This document shows, one piece after another, positions 46,266-57,216 of a stretch of DNA of 64,000 nucleotides (positions within the stretch are counted from its first letter, which is position 1; each line of letters begins with the position of its first letter). The DNA is from Nymphaea colorata. Lineage: Eukaryota; Streptophyta; Magnoliopsida; Nymphaeales; Nymphaeaceae. The notes below the pieces were generated by a model. It worked only from the letters and a program-made list of their open reading frames with translations. It did no database searches and was not told the origin of the DNA. Both the position numbers and the translations under genes were made by a program. Location: NCBI RefSeq assembly GCF_008831285.2, contig NC_045149.1:1800001-1864000 (forward strand), read 5' to 3'.

Positions 46266-47154
46266 ACAGCCAATTTAGACGACAAATGAAGGATGCGAGC
46301 TGGCCGGGACTGCGGCCGGCGATGAAGATGCGGATGTTGGGCTCGGTAGCGGCTACGGGGTAGGATGAGAATCAAGGGGGATTAATCAGCCTATGGGGTT
46401 CCTATTGGCCTTCTTGTTCTCAATCTCTTCACAGTACGAAGGATCAAGAGGTAGGCTCGGTTGGGTTAGGTAAGTGGGTCAACGCTTGGTTCGGGTTGGT
46501 TTGACCTAGGCTAGGTTAGATGAGTTCGGTCAAGGTTCACTTCGGACCGATGGAGGTGAGCTCGGGTTGACTAGGTCGGCTGGGATTGACTTGGCTAGGT
46601 GAGCTCGGACTAAGCTTGGTGCGAGTGGCAGTTAGGGTTTCCTTTCCTACAAAATAGTGTAAGGTCAGGTGGCAGACGGCTTGTCTTAAAAGTTAGGAGG
46701 TGTGGCGTGTGGAGGCTAGGGTTTCGGAATAGGTGGAGAGTGGCGAGGTGGTGAGAGGGGAACTTGGTCGTCCGAAATGGAAGGGAAGAGGGTGAGTGGG
46801 ACAAGTGGCGCGAGGAGAGGTAAGGACTCACCTTTTGGGTGCCGAAATAGGGGGATGTGGTGAGGTGGCGCGCTCAAGCTAAGTCACCATGGTGCGGCAA
46901 AAACGGACCCCCTCCCGCGTCGATGCGATGCGGGTGCTGGTGCGGTTGCGGGTGCGACTCAGATTCGCACCCAAACCGCACCAAGAGAAAGGGGATATGG
47001 GGCAGAAGCGAACGAGAGGCTGGACGTCCCAGGCAGTTGTGATGGAAGGGGCGAGGTCAGAGGGAAGGACGACGGTGATGAGATGCCGCGAGAGGCAAGC
47101 TGGAGGGAGAGAGACTAAGACATCATGGGTGAACACGGAGAGAGATGGCGGTTC

Positions 47155-47295
47155 TCTGAAACCCTCATGCAAAGGCAGAAGAAATGAAACCATATGCCTC
47201 TGCCTCTGCATAAAGGGTTTCAAAGAGCGAATCCTCTGAAACCCTCTATGCAGAAACCCTCCTTCTGCAAAGGGTTTTAGAGAAACCCTCTCCAG
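47155..47295. repeat. Hairpin-forming GAAACCCT/AGGGTTTC cluster
   Basis: Several copies of GAAACCCT and of its complement AGGGTTTC alternate, with GCAAAGG/CTGCAT companions. The best stem pairs AGGGTTTCAAAGAG with CTCTGAAACCCT around a six-base loop near 47215-47245. Confidence 0.6.
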
Positions 47296-47685
47296 TGGGG
47301 AGAGAGAGACCTCCGGTCCGTCACCGGTTTGGTTTTGCGCGAACAAAGAAAGATGAAGAAAATAGAGAGAAGAAAAAGACAAAATATAAAAAAAAAAACA
47401 TTGAACCGACCTGCAAACGATTTGGGTTAGAAGGGAGACCAGCCGAGAGGAGAGAGAAGAGCTGAGAGCAGGGAGAAGAGAAGGGAGGAAATGAAAAAGA
47501 AAAAACTTGAATCGTGACTCGATGTTAGAATGAAAATTTTCATTCCACCCCACCCTTTTACATATATTTTTAAAATAGTCAGACATCCTTCAATAAACAT
47601 TACCTATATGCCTAAATAGTTTTAAGAAAATTTCAAAACACCATTCATTTCCACTATTCTAAGAAATAAATTTCTGTAAATTTCA

Positions 47686-47712
47686 TTATATATATATATA
47701 TATATATATATT
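47686..47712. repeat. (TA)n microsatellite
   Basis: About 13 TA units. Confidence 0.95.
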
Positions 47713-48300
47713 AATATGTTATTATAATAAATTAATAATAATAAAAAAAACTCAGTTTCCACTTTTGTAGCCGTTGAGGGGAGGTGGCGGGAGAGACCTG
47801 GTCCATTCCCTTAAAGGTAGGATGGCGTGGAGGCAAGCTGCTCGTTGCTCGACGGATGGCTGCCACGTGGTGACGATGGACGGAGGTCGCTCATAACTCC
47901 TCCTCCTCCCATCTCGCACCAAGGGTCCACGTCATCAGCTGGACAAAGCTCGAAGCTGGTGGCTAGGGTTGGGACTCCCTAATCGCTAGCTTTTCCAATA
48001 CCTAAGGTACCCTTGGTCAATATTAAATATTTTGGATTTATGTAACACTAACCAGAGGTATTTTTGGTATGTCACGAGACTGGCCGGAGCTTGACCAGCG
48101 GCGACCGGAACGGAACTTGGCAACTTCCGACCGTGGCTAGAACTCCTTCGTTTTGGCTCGGATTCGCGCGGAACTTGGCCAGAATTTGTATCTCTTTTGG
48201 GCGACGCCTTTGGAAAGGGCTGGAGACTTAAGACGGGCCCGGAGCGGCCGGAACGAGTGCCGCAAGGCAGCTGGAATCCGGGAAAGGTGACAGACCCAAA

Positions 48301-49150
48301 ACCTAGAATGTAAGCCTCGATTCAAGCCGTCACCTTGAGCTTTCCGATTACAAACCGCTCGGGCAAGCAATCACTCGTGTAAGATCACTTCTAGGGCCGT
48401 GGGGTTGAGAGGAACAAGGTTCCCGGCCGAGGATGAGAGATCTAGCTCTCGGATTGAAGTCCGAGACCACGACCTTCCCCTTAACCAAAAACTCAAGCTC
48501 TTCCCTCGATTCACCATTAACCTTTCAATTAATCTAACCTGAGGATGGATACTTGCCTATGAATGGAATGTCGGAGGTCGAATCGCTGCTCTATAGGCCG
48601 GAAATCCCAAGTAGGAGGCCCGGACGGTTGCAGCCTTCCCGAAGAAGAAAGTAGCCTCTAAACTCGGGTTTGACGAAGAATGCACTGCTTCCTTCTAGAG
48701 TTCACTTCGATGGGGAAATGCGTGGAAGAGGCCGCGGGTGAATGCGTTGAACAGCAATCTCCCGCAAGCTTCTACCGTGGATTCCTTCGGCCGATCGGGT
48801 TGCGAAGAGATAGAGATTCAGGACAAGTGAGGAGGAAGCCGAAGGATTTGAAGACTAACCAGCCGTTGCCGGTGACAAGGATGGAAGAACTTCACGGCGG
48901 CCGCCAATGAAGCAAATGACTTGGTTGTGAGGATGACAGGATTTGAGAGAGATTGATGCCCCAAAGGAAACTCCAATTTCATTCAAAGCATACCAGAGCA
49001 AATTACATCAAAGTTTAAATAGTCTTTCAATGTCTCAGTTCACTAAGCAACTCGAACCGAGACACACACATAACTCAAGGCAAATGCTGAAATCAAAGGC
49101 GGAGACGAGACGTCTGGAAAACCTAATTAGACATTTCAGGACATAAAGAT
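48301..49150. other. Non-coding block, possibly retroelement leader or LTR
   Basis: No domain found. The segment around 48950-49030 read on the minus strand (CTATTTAAACTTTGATGTAA and a GAATGAAATTG stretch) resembles the transcribed part of plant LTRs, but no matching partner exists in the window. Confidence 0.3.
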
Positions 49151-49444
49151 CTATAGCACATGTGAAAATTTATGCCATAAGTTTGTACCTACACTCATTG
49201 CACAATCAATATAAGCAGAACTGAAAGCTTTATTCATTTTACTGAATTTGAACATACAATGTTCTTTTATATATTTTTCTTCGAATATAGTCCTCTCATG
49301 TTTTCCCACCGTAACTTTTCCTAGAACAAAATGAAATTCAAAACCTTTTCCAGTCAGGACAAGGAGTGACACTAAGTTTCTTTGTATGGAGGGGACATAC
49401 AAGACTTCAGTAAGAATGACACTTATGAATGGGTCCAGAACCAA
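49151..49444 (-). pseudogene. Copia gag-pol fragment (protease to GAG-pre-integrase)
   Basis: A 97-codon minus-strand frame contains LTEVLYVPSIQRNLVSLLVL followed by a GFEFHF segment. This is the conserved linker after the copia protease. There are no flanking domains, so it is an isolated relic. Confidence 0.75.
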
Positions 49445-49484
49445 AATCCATCATTTCCTTTATATAAATGGGCGAGGAATTTCA

Positions 49485-49620
49485 TTTTGAGGGAGGTTGT
49501 TGAAGAAACAGCTTTAGTGACTTGTTTTGGGTTTTTAGTTAGTTTCAGCTGAACTTTATCTTAGTTTTGAAACTTACTGGATTAAAATCTGTTTATCCTA
49601 ATTTATCTTGGAGAGGGATG
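49485..49620 (+). repeat. Possible start of a copia LTR
   Basis: TTTTGAGGGAGG followed by TGTTGAAGAAACAG at 49498 has the form of a polypurine tract next to an LTR. No end or partner was found. Confidence 0.3.
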
Positions 49621-49699
49621 AAAAGGAAAAGATTCGGTAGTGTATTTTAAATCCCAATAAAAATGAAGAGATTAAGAGGGGAAATAAAGGCCGTATGTT

Positions 49700-50985
49700 C
49701 TCCTTAACGATTCGCCCCTTTCTTTTTTTTTTGGTTCTCTATACAACACAATAGTGCTTCTTCTTGTGTAAGACGCCGTAGTAGCGTGGTGGCTGCACAG
49801 CAACAGCTTTACACCATTTTTGAAGCACGCAAATGTCCTTGCGAGAGGGTACTTGCCAGCCCGAAACAATCTGCGCGAGCTAACAGGCTGCCAAGAGTAC
49901 ATGAGAACGAAACAGCAGGTTGCCCCGTCTCTGCCCCTCGTGGTCTCATGCCCTCTTTTTTCAGTTTTTTTCTATGTTTGCGTACGTAGTGTTTTGCCTT
50001 GTTTGTATTACATCTTTGAGGTTTTCTTTTATCAAAGGAAGTGACCGTCACATTTGAATTATCTGTAGTTCACCTCTTTTTTTGTGTTTATGATGCATAT
50101 TTATCTACAGCTTGTTGTGAACTTTATAATCATTTATTTTTTAGTAACCATCCAATTGAAATTCATACTTTGCTTTTTAACCACTATTTTATTTTTTAAC
50201 CACAAAAAAACTCACAAAACCCAAAACGAAAATAAAAGAACGAAATTCTAGCTAGTTTACTTTGTAATCTTTCGTTGTTTGCAATTCAACATATTTTACT
50301 TTCTTAAAAGCGATGAATATTTTACGCATGCTTATCAAAATCTCCGTCAATTGGCTTTAATTCAATTCGATGGGCAATCCAAGAGTGGTACTTCCATTTT
50401 GAAACTATTTTATATGAACATTATAAAGTTTTTTACTTTCAATTATATTTTATAAAATTTTAAATCTATTTCACAATTAGTTCATAGACGTTACGTATCT
50501 TATGCTGTAATTTATACACGTCTCCTTACATTGCTATAGCTTTTCAAAAACTTCACCATTACAATTTTGAGTCACAATGCATAGCGTATACATAGCTTCA
50601 ACTTCTTAATAGTCAAACTACATGGTTTATACAGTTTAAACAAATATGGTTTTAACAAATTTTTTTCTTTTTTTTTCTATTAAGAAGACTTTTGTAGTCA
50701 TTCATTTCTTTTCCTTTTCTTTCCCCTCCATCTCCTTTGCATTCTTTTCCATTTCCTTCGTATCCATCCCTTTTGCAACATTTCAAACAGGATGTTGTTA
50801 GGCAGGCACCAAGGCCTGGCCACTGGAAGCCAAACAACATTGAGCAAGGGATGGTGCATGGCCACAAATACAGAGACCACATGCATTAACAAAATCCAAG
50901 ATGTCGGTGGGGGCCGTCTCCAGCAGCCCATAGAACAGCAAGCCATTAAAGCAGACCCATAGCAAAACATAATAGCTGCCAATAT
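49700..50985. other. AT-rich DNA, no gene recognised
   Basis: Contains only short ORFs. A poly(T)/poly(A)-rich stretch lies at about 50660-50690. The right part may extend the inverted-repeat arm, but no left-arm counterpart is present to prove it. Confidence 0.45.
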
Positions 50986-51609
50986 TAATGAGTCGACGGC
51001 ATACGCAAATCAAAGCGCCATGGGGCAAAGCATAAGACCCCAAGCGATGGCCAAAAACCTGAAATCAGCGAACGGATACCTGAGAGAGACCAAGGAGGCA
51101 CAGAGAGAGAGACACCGAGAGAAACAGCACAGCCGGTCAGGCAGACGAAGGCGGGCCAAACACTAAAACCAGTGGTGCAGGGATGCAGCCATGGTGAAGA
51201 AGCAGGCGAGCAGCAGAGAGAAAGGGAAGAATGGCAGTTAGATAAACCTAGGGACAAGAGGAGCATGACAGTGCAGCAGCAGGGGGGAAACCAACGGTAG
51301 GTGGGAGAGAAGAACCCACAGCAAATCAACAGCAGATGACAAAAGGACCGGGCAACTAAGAATCTACAGAGCGACATATAGTAAGGATGCCGTCAAATAG
51401 AAGCAACAGGAGAAAGACACTTGCATTAGGCCATCGAGAGAGCACTAGCCAAAAGGCAATGACGATGGAGCAAGAATGATGGTGGAGTAGGCAGGGGACA
51501 CCACAGAAGTTCAGGAACGAAGAATGAAAAAGGGAAGGGGGCCGTGAGCGGAAGCAGATAGGCGGAGTGTGGGATGCCGCCACTGGAGAGAGGCAGGAAC
51601 ATAAGTCAC
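50986..51609 (-). repeat. Right arm of the inverted repeat (inner part)
   Basis: Reverse complement of 45010-45312, ending at the copia F target duplication (GTCAC, 51605-51609). Retains about 190 bp (51150-51355) that the left arm lost. Sequence left of about 51100 has no partner. Confidence 0.8.
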
Positions 51610-51985
51610 TGTTGAAAACCATTGTATCCAAGAGCAAAGAAAGCTAGATAAAAACAGAAGAGAGAGAGAAGAGGGATTTACGTGGTTCGGCAGTTTTAAG
51701 CCTACATCCACGAGAAAGGAAAGGTCTGTTTTTCATTCATGTTTCAGAACCACGGTACAACTCTATATATAGAAGATGGGAGCAAAGAAACAAGAACGTG
51801 ATAAGCTAGATCTTCACAGCAAAAAAAAGGGATTAAGATAAACTCTTATTTCTTTCAAAGAATCTTAATCTGCTCTTGACTTTTGTTTGACTTGATCTTC
51901 TTTCCTGATCTTTTGCATGATCTGTGTTCTTCGTGATCTGCCTCCTATCTTGGCGCACTAGATTCCCTTCTAGAAATTTCCAACA
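51610..51985 (-). repeat. 3' LTR of copia F
   Basis: Plus-strand ends are TGTTGAAAACC and TTTCCAACA. 376 bp; carries 13 bases near 51900 that the 5' LTR lacks. A TATATATAGAAG box is present at about 51764. Confidence 0.96.
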
Positions 51986-51994
51986 ATCTCCCCC

Positions 51995-54900
51995 TCAAGT
52001 TGGTGAGCAGATATCAATCTGCCCCAACTTGTTTGATATGTAAAGATGTTTGTCCTTTGCAAGACTCTTAGTGAAGATATCAGCTAGTTGCCTTTCGCTT
52101 TTAACGTGCGGAGTAGTGATGGTACCATCTTGAACTTTCTCTCTAATAAAGTGGCAATCAACTTCAATATGTTTGGTGCGCTCATGAAAGACAGGATTAG
52201 CTCCAATATATATTGCAACCATATTGTCGCACAAAAAGCTCATAGCTTTCTTTATTTCAATGTTCATGTCTTTTAGTACTGCTTTGACCCACATAAGTTC
52301 ACAAGTGCAAGCTGCCATTGCTCTGTATTCAGCTTCAGCACTTGATCTGGCCACAACGGTTTGTTTTTTGCTTTTCCATGTTACCAAATTTCCTCCAACA
52401 AATGTGCAGTAACCAGACGTAGATCTGCGATCATTTGGATCTCCTACCCAATCAGCATCGGCGTATCCGATTACTTCTAGTTGTTGATCACGTTTCATGA
52501 GTATTCCTTTTCCTGGAGTCCCTTTTAGATACCTCAACACTCTATGGGCAGCTTCAACATGTGTGGATCTTGGTTTATGCATGAACTGACTTATTAAACT
52601 AACAGCATAAGCAATATCAGGTCTGATCACAGTTAAATATATGAGTTTACCAACAAGTTGCTGAAAACCTTGAATATTCTCAACAATGTCTCCATCTTCT
52701 TTACGCAGTTTGCAGTTTAGTTCCAAAGGAGTGTCAGCAGCCTTAGCTCCAATGTATCATGTCTCTTTTAATAGGTCAAGAATATATTTCCGTTGGCAAA
52801 TAAAAATACCTTTGTCAGAGTGCGCAACTTCAATACCCAAAAAATACCTTAAAACACCTAGATCTTTGATTTCGAACTGCTTATTAAGGAGTTGTTTGAC
52901 TTGCGCCATGAATTCTGTGTCATCTCCTGTCAAAATAATGTCATCTACATAAACAAGTAAGATAACAATTTTCAATCCTCTAGTATAGGTGAACATGGTA
53001 TAATCTGCTGAACTTCTTTTAAAACCAATTTGAGTAAGAACATCGCTTAAGCGAGAGAACCAAGCACGATGAGACTGTTTTAACCCATATAAAGCCTTTT
53101 TTAACTTACAGACATACCCACTTGGGTTTGGAACACCCTGCGGAACTTCCATATAAACTTCTTCATGAAGTTCTCCATGCAAGAAAGCGTTTTTCACATC
53201 AAGCTGCATTAATTCCCACCTTTTATTAGCTGCAACAGAAAGTAAAATCCTGATGGTGTTCATTTTGGCAACTGGAGAGAATGTTTCATTGTAATCTATT
53301 CCTTCTGTTTGCATGAAACCCTTTCCAACTAGACGAGCCTTGAACCGTTCCACTGTCCCATCACTTTTAAACTTTAGTTTATACACCCACTTGCATCCAA
53401 CCAATTTCTTTCCTTCAGGGAGAGGAACAAGATCCCAAGTTTGATTTTTGTGCAACGCAGTAAGTTCTTCTTTCATAGCTTCTCTCCACCTACTGTCTCT
53501 GTTTGCCTCATCAAAGGTTTTTGGTTCGGTTTGGGAGTAAGTGTTTAACACATAGGTTTGGTACGGAAGAGATAGGGTCTGAAATGTTACATATTTTTCT
53601 ATTGAATGAACTTTGCCTGCAGTCAAGTAGGTGTAGTAGTCACTCAGTTTTATTGGTGGTCTGGTATTACGAGTGGAACGACGAATAGGTAGCTCAGGAC
53701 CTTGGCTTTGGGTTGATTCAGATACATTGATCTCTAGGAATATTTGTTCAGGTTCTTCCATGATAGATCCCTCTCTATGATCTATGGGATTAGATTCTAT
53801 AGACTGGTGATCAACAACAGAGGTGTTGTTAAAAACATCAATAAGAGGCTGAACCTGCTCACTGTGCTGCAAATCTTCATTACTTACTTGCTCCCCCTGA
53901 ATTGAGACACCAAAGTATGGCTCCTGCTCAAAAAACTTAACATCACGAGCAACAAGAAGTTTCCGAGAAATAGGATCATAACACTTGTATCCTCTTTTTC
54001 TACTAGAATAACCTAGAAAAATACATTTTGTAGCTCGTTTCTGAAACTTGTTCCTAAAATTTTCTTGAACATGCACATAACATTTGCACCCAAAAACTTT
54101 GAGATGTTGAATTGAAACTGTCCTTCCTAAAAGAAATTCAATAGGAATTTTATCATCTATACTCGAATTTGGAGTTCTATTGCTTAAATAGCAAGCTGTA
54201 GCAATAGCATCGGTCCAAAAACGTGAAGGAACATTCATATGCATCATAATAGATCGACCAATATTGAGTAACTGACGATTTTTTCGTTCTGCAACTCCAT
54301 TTTGTTGAGGGGTTCCTGCACATGTATATTGAGGTTGGATGCCTTTTTCTTTCAAGAAATTTTTTAGAATGTCATTAACATATTCTCCTCCATTGTCTGA
54401 TCGAAGCTTTTGGATCTTAGAACCATATTGAGTGAGAACCATGTTATAGAATTCCTCAAACAATGTGGGAACTTCACTTTTATTTTTGAGAAAATAGATC
54501 CATGTCATTCTAGACTTATCATCAATAAATGAAACATAATACTTAAAACCAGCATAAGAATCCTCAGGGGCAGGCCCCCACACATCAGAATGTACTAAAC
54601 TGAAAAAATTAGAAGATCTCTCACTGTTAGGTTGGAACGGCAACCTTGTTGATTTGGAAAACTCACAAGCATCGCATGCCCTGCTTTCAATGGTGAGATT
54701 AGGAACCAGCTGCTTTAAACTCCTATCAGAGACATGTCCAAGGCGAGCATGCCACTTTTGGTACTCAGATTCTTTTTCTCTGTAAGTAAAGAAACTAGCA
54801 TCACACGTATCTATCATATAGAGACCTCCATGCTCGCGTCCTCTACCAATCACTTTCTTCGAGTTTCGATCCTGAAAAATCACCTCCTTTGAAGAAAAAA

Positions 54901-56158
54901 TAGCCAAACAATTATGAGTTTTTGTCAATTTGCTCACAGACATTAGACTGGTAGATATCTTAGGAACATAGAGAACACTAGATTTAATATCTTTTTCAAG
55001 AAAAGTAGTTCTACCAACTCCTTCAACTGCTATAGGAGACCCATCTGCAGTAAAGACGTGTTGTTTTTGTTCTTTGTCTAAACTAGTAATCTTAAAAGAA
55101 TTTTCAGTCATGTGATCGGTGGCCCCAGAGTCAACAATCCAAGTTGAAGCAACAGAAACAGAAATAAGAGCATGATTCTTACCTTCAGATTCAACTGGTT
55201 GAGATGAAACCAGATTCGTCTTTGAAAACTTTTGAAAGAATTTTTCAAGATCTTCCTTGGTCACAAAGTTGGCTAGATCTGATTGTTTGGATGATGATTT
55301 CTCTTTCGTTGGACGACCAATTAACTCCCAACATCTATCACGTGTGTGTCCAATCTTCTTGTAGTGATTGCATTTGAATCTGCTTCGGATTCTCTGGCCA
55401 TTGTTGCTATCATTGAGTAGTTTGGAGTCTCCCTTTTTATTGTTAACATTACATGCCATTTTCTCAAGACTTTCTTCACTACTAATTTTTGAGGACACGT
55501 TCATAACTTTTCGACGGGCTACCTCTCTTTGTATGGTCTGACAAACATTGTTAAATGTTGGAAGAGGAGACGTCATCAAAATCTGACTTCGAACTACTTC
55601 GTAGTCATCAGGTAGACCAACAAGAACTTTGAAGATCTTATCTTCTTCAAATCTATGTTTATAAACATCAGGATCAAAGGTGGCTGGTCGGTATTGTAAG
55701 AGTTCATCATAGAGACTTCGTAGCTGACCAAGATAAAGTTGAATTGGCTTATCTCCCATAGTAAGCTTAGAAATTTCCATTTGAATTTCATAAATACGAG
55801 CCAGATTGTTTTGTTCTCCATACAACTCTTTCAAGGTATCCCAGACCTCTTTAGTTGTTTCTTGGTAAAGAAACAAATTAGCAATTGGCTGCTCCATAGA
55901 ATTGATTAACCACGACATAATCATGTCGTTTTCTGACTCCCACTCTTGGTATTTTGGATCATCTTTATCAAGTTGTTTTATAGAATCATTGATGAATCCA
56001 AGTTTTGATCGTCCACTAAGAAACAGACGAGCAGCTTTTGCCCAGCTTAAGTAATTTTTGCCATTGAGAAGAGTAGATGTAATCTTCAACGTATTGACGT
56101 TATGATCGTTGTTTCTTGGATTTTCTTTGACATTGCTGCTTTGATTAGATTCTTCCAT
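51995..56158 (-). CDS. Copia F gag-pol polyprotein, one in-frame stop
   Basis: One frame from ATG 56156-56158 (MEESNQSSNVKEN) to TGA at the 3' end, interrupted only by TGA at 52757-52759, between RT and RNase H. The frame is open further upstream, but that part encodes a hydrophobic leader overlapping the UTR and is unlikely to be used. Order: UBN2-type gag; knuckle CNHYKKIGHTRDRCW (about 55335-55379, second Cys replaced by Tyr); protease WIVDSGATDHMTEN (about 55105-55145); HHCC and CDACEFSK; integrase LVHSDVWGPA, LRSDNGGEY and TPQQNGVAERKNRQLL; RT QLDVKNAFLHGELHEEVYME and [14 protein letters not shown] (YVDD about 52939-52950); RNase H YADADWVGDPNDRRSTSGYC and ARSSAEAEYRAMAACTCEL. All catalytic residues other than the knuckle change look intact. 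The stop would leave RNase H untranslated unless read through. Confidence 0.95.
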
Positions 56159-56837
56159 GAAGACAGAGAAAAAAGCACACCGACTCCTCAAATAGCAGGG
56201 CAAAAAATTAAATACACAAGAGATCAAGCTGAACAAGATCCAAAAAAATACCGAGCGCAAACAACTTTGGGCATGGGTGATAAATTTCAGTCGTTAGTCA
56301 CAGATGACTACCAAAGGAGCTGCCGGAAATTGGAACGTCTATCACTTTCTCCAGAGTACCAAAAAACTGGAATATGGTAGGAGTGATAAAAAAAAAATAC
56401 CTGGGAGGATTCAAGAGGACTCTGCTCGACAACTGAAAATCCCAAAAAATACCGACGTCGCCAGAGAATGATTAAACGAACTTCCTCGCGTGGTCTCTGT
56501 TTTTCTTTTTAAACAGAAATTCTCTTCCTCCAACGAGAATCAATGAATGGTGAAGTTAATCCAGACGATGATGAGAATACATCACCGAAGCATAGAAAAT
56601 CCCCAATTAACAGAAAATCCCCAATTCTGAGATTTAGGAAAAAAACTGTTACCGTAAAGGCAGAACCTTGCCAGAAGGATTGCTGTTTTCAGGTGAAGCT
56701 CTGGTTTCTTCTGTAATTTGTCTTCAATCAGACTTAGAAGACTAACGAACAATCCTCTGATCAGAGTGATACTTCTGGTGACTAGCGTTCTTTAGGAACA
56801 ATAAACACTATGAAGCACTCTCTCTCAAGAACCTGCT
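56159..56837 (-). other. Leader of copia F
   Basis: About 680 bp between primer site and gag start. No gene seen. Confidence 0.7.
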
Positions 56838-57211
56838 CTCTGATACCATGTTGAAAACCATTGTATCCAAGAGCAAAGAATGCTAGATAAAAACAGAAGA
56901 GAGAGAGAAGAGGGATTTACGTGGTTCGGCAGTTTTAAGCCTACATCCACGAGAAGGGAAAGGTCTGTTTTTCATTCATGTTTCAGAACCACGGTACAAC
57001 TCTATATATAGAAGATGGGAGCAAAGAAACAGGAACGTGATAAGCTAGATCTTCACAGCAAAAAAGAGGGATTAAGATAAACTCTTATTTCTTTCAAAGA
57101 ATCTTAATCTGCTCTTGACTTTTGTTTGACTTGATCTTTTGCATGATCTGTGTTCTTCGTGATCTGCCTCCTATCTTGGCGCACTAGATTCCCTTCTAGA
57201 AATTTCCAACA
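56838..57211 (-). repeat. 5' LTR and primer binding site of copia F
   Basis: Primer site 56838-56848, LTR 56849-57211 (363 bp), then GTCAC at 57212-57216. Confidence 0.96.
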
Positions 57212-57216
57212 GTCAC

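Larger units (their letters stand above)
45313..48300. other. GC-rich block, possibly a solo LTR or other retroelement fragment
   Basis: Begins TGTTAGGCACTCACC exactly where similarity to the right arm stops, so it is probably an insertion. There is no protein domain in any frame. It contains the GGCC motif array (45895-46265), a GGTTGGGTTAGG-like skewed stretch (46445-46620), a GAAACCCT hairpin region (47160-47290) and a TA tract (47686-47712). The right end could not be fixed. Confidence 0.4.
51610..57211 (-). mobile_element. Copia element F, nearly intact and young
   Basis: Minus-strand element of 5,602 bp with LTRs 51610-51985 and 56849-57211, perfect target duplication GTCAC (51605-51609, 57212-57216), primer site at 56838-56848 (TGGTATCAGAG) and polypurine tract at 51986-51999. 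One gag-pol frame carries a single stop. LTRs differ by about four substitutions plus one 13-bp gap. The uninterrupted site is preserved in the left arm of the inverted repeat at 45021-45025. Confidence 0.97.

Noticed and set aside
45922-46375. Overlapping Arg/Pro/Ser-rich minus-strand ORFs of 81-102 codons
   Set aside because: Product of the GGCC motif array and high GC; not protein-like.
46879-47586. 235-codon minus-strand ORF
   Set aside because: Falls in the GC-rich unassigned block, contains the hairpin repeats, and shows no recognisable domain.
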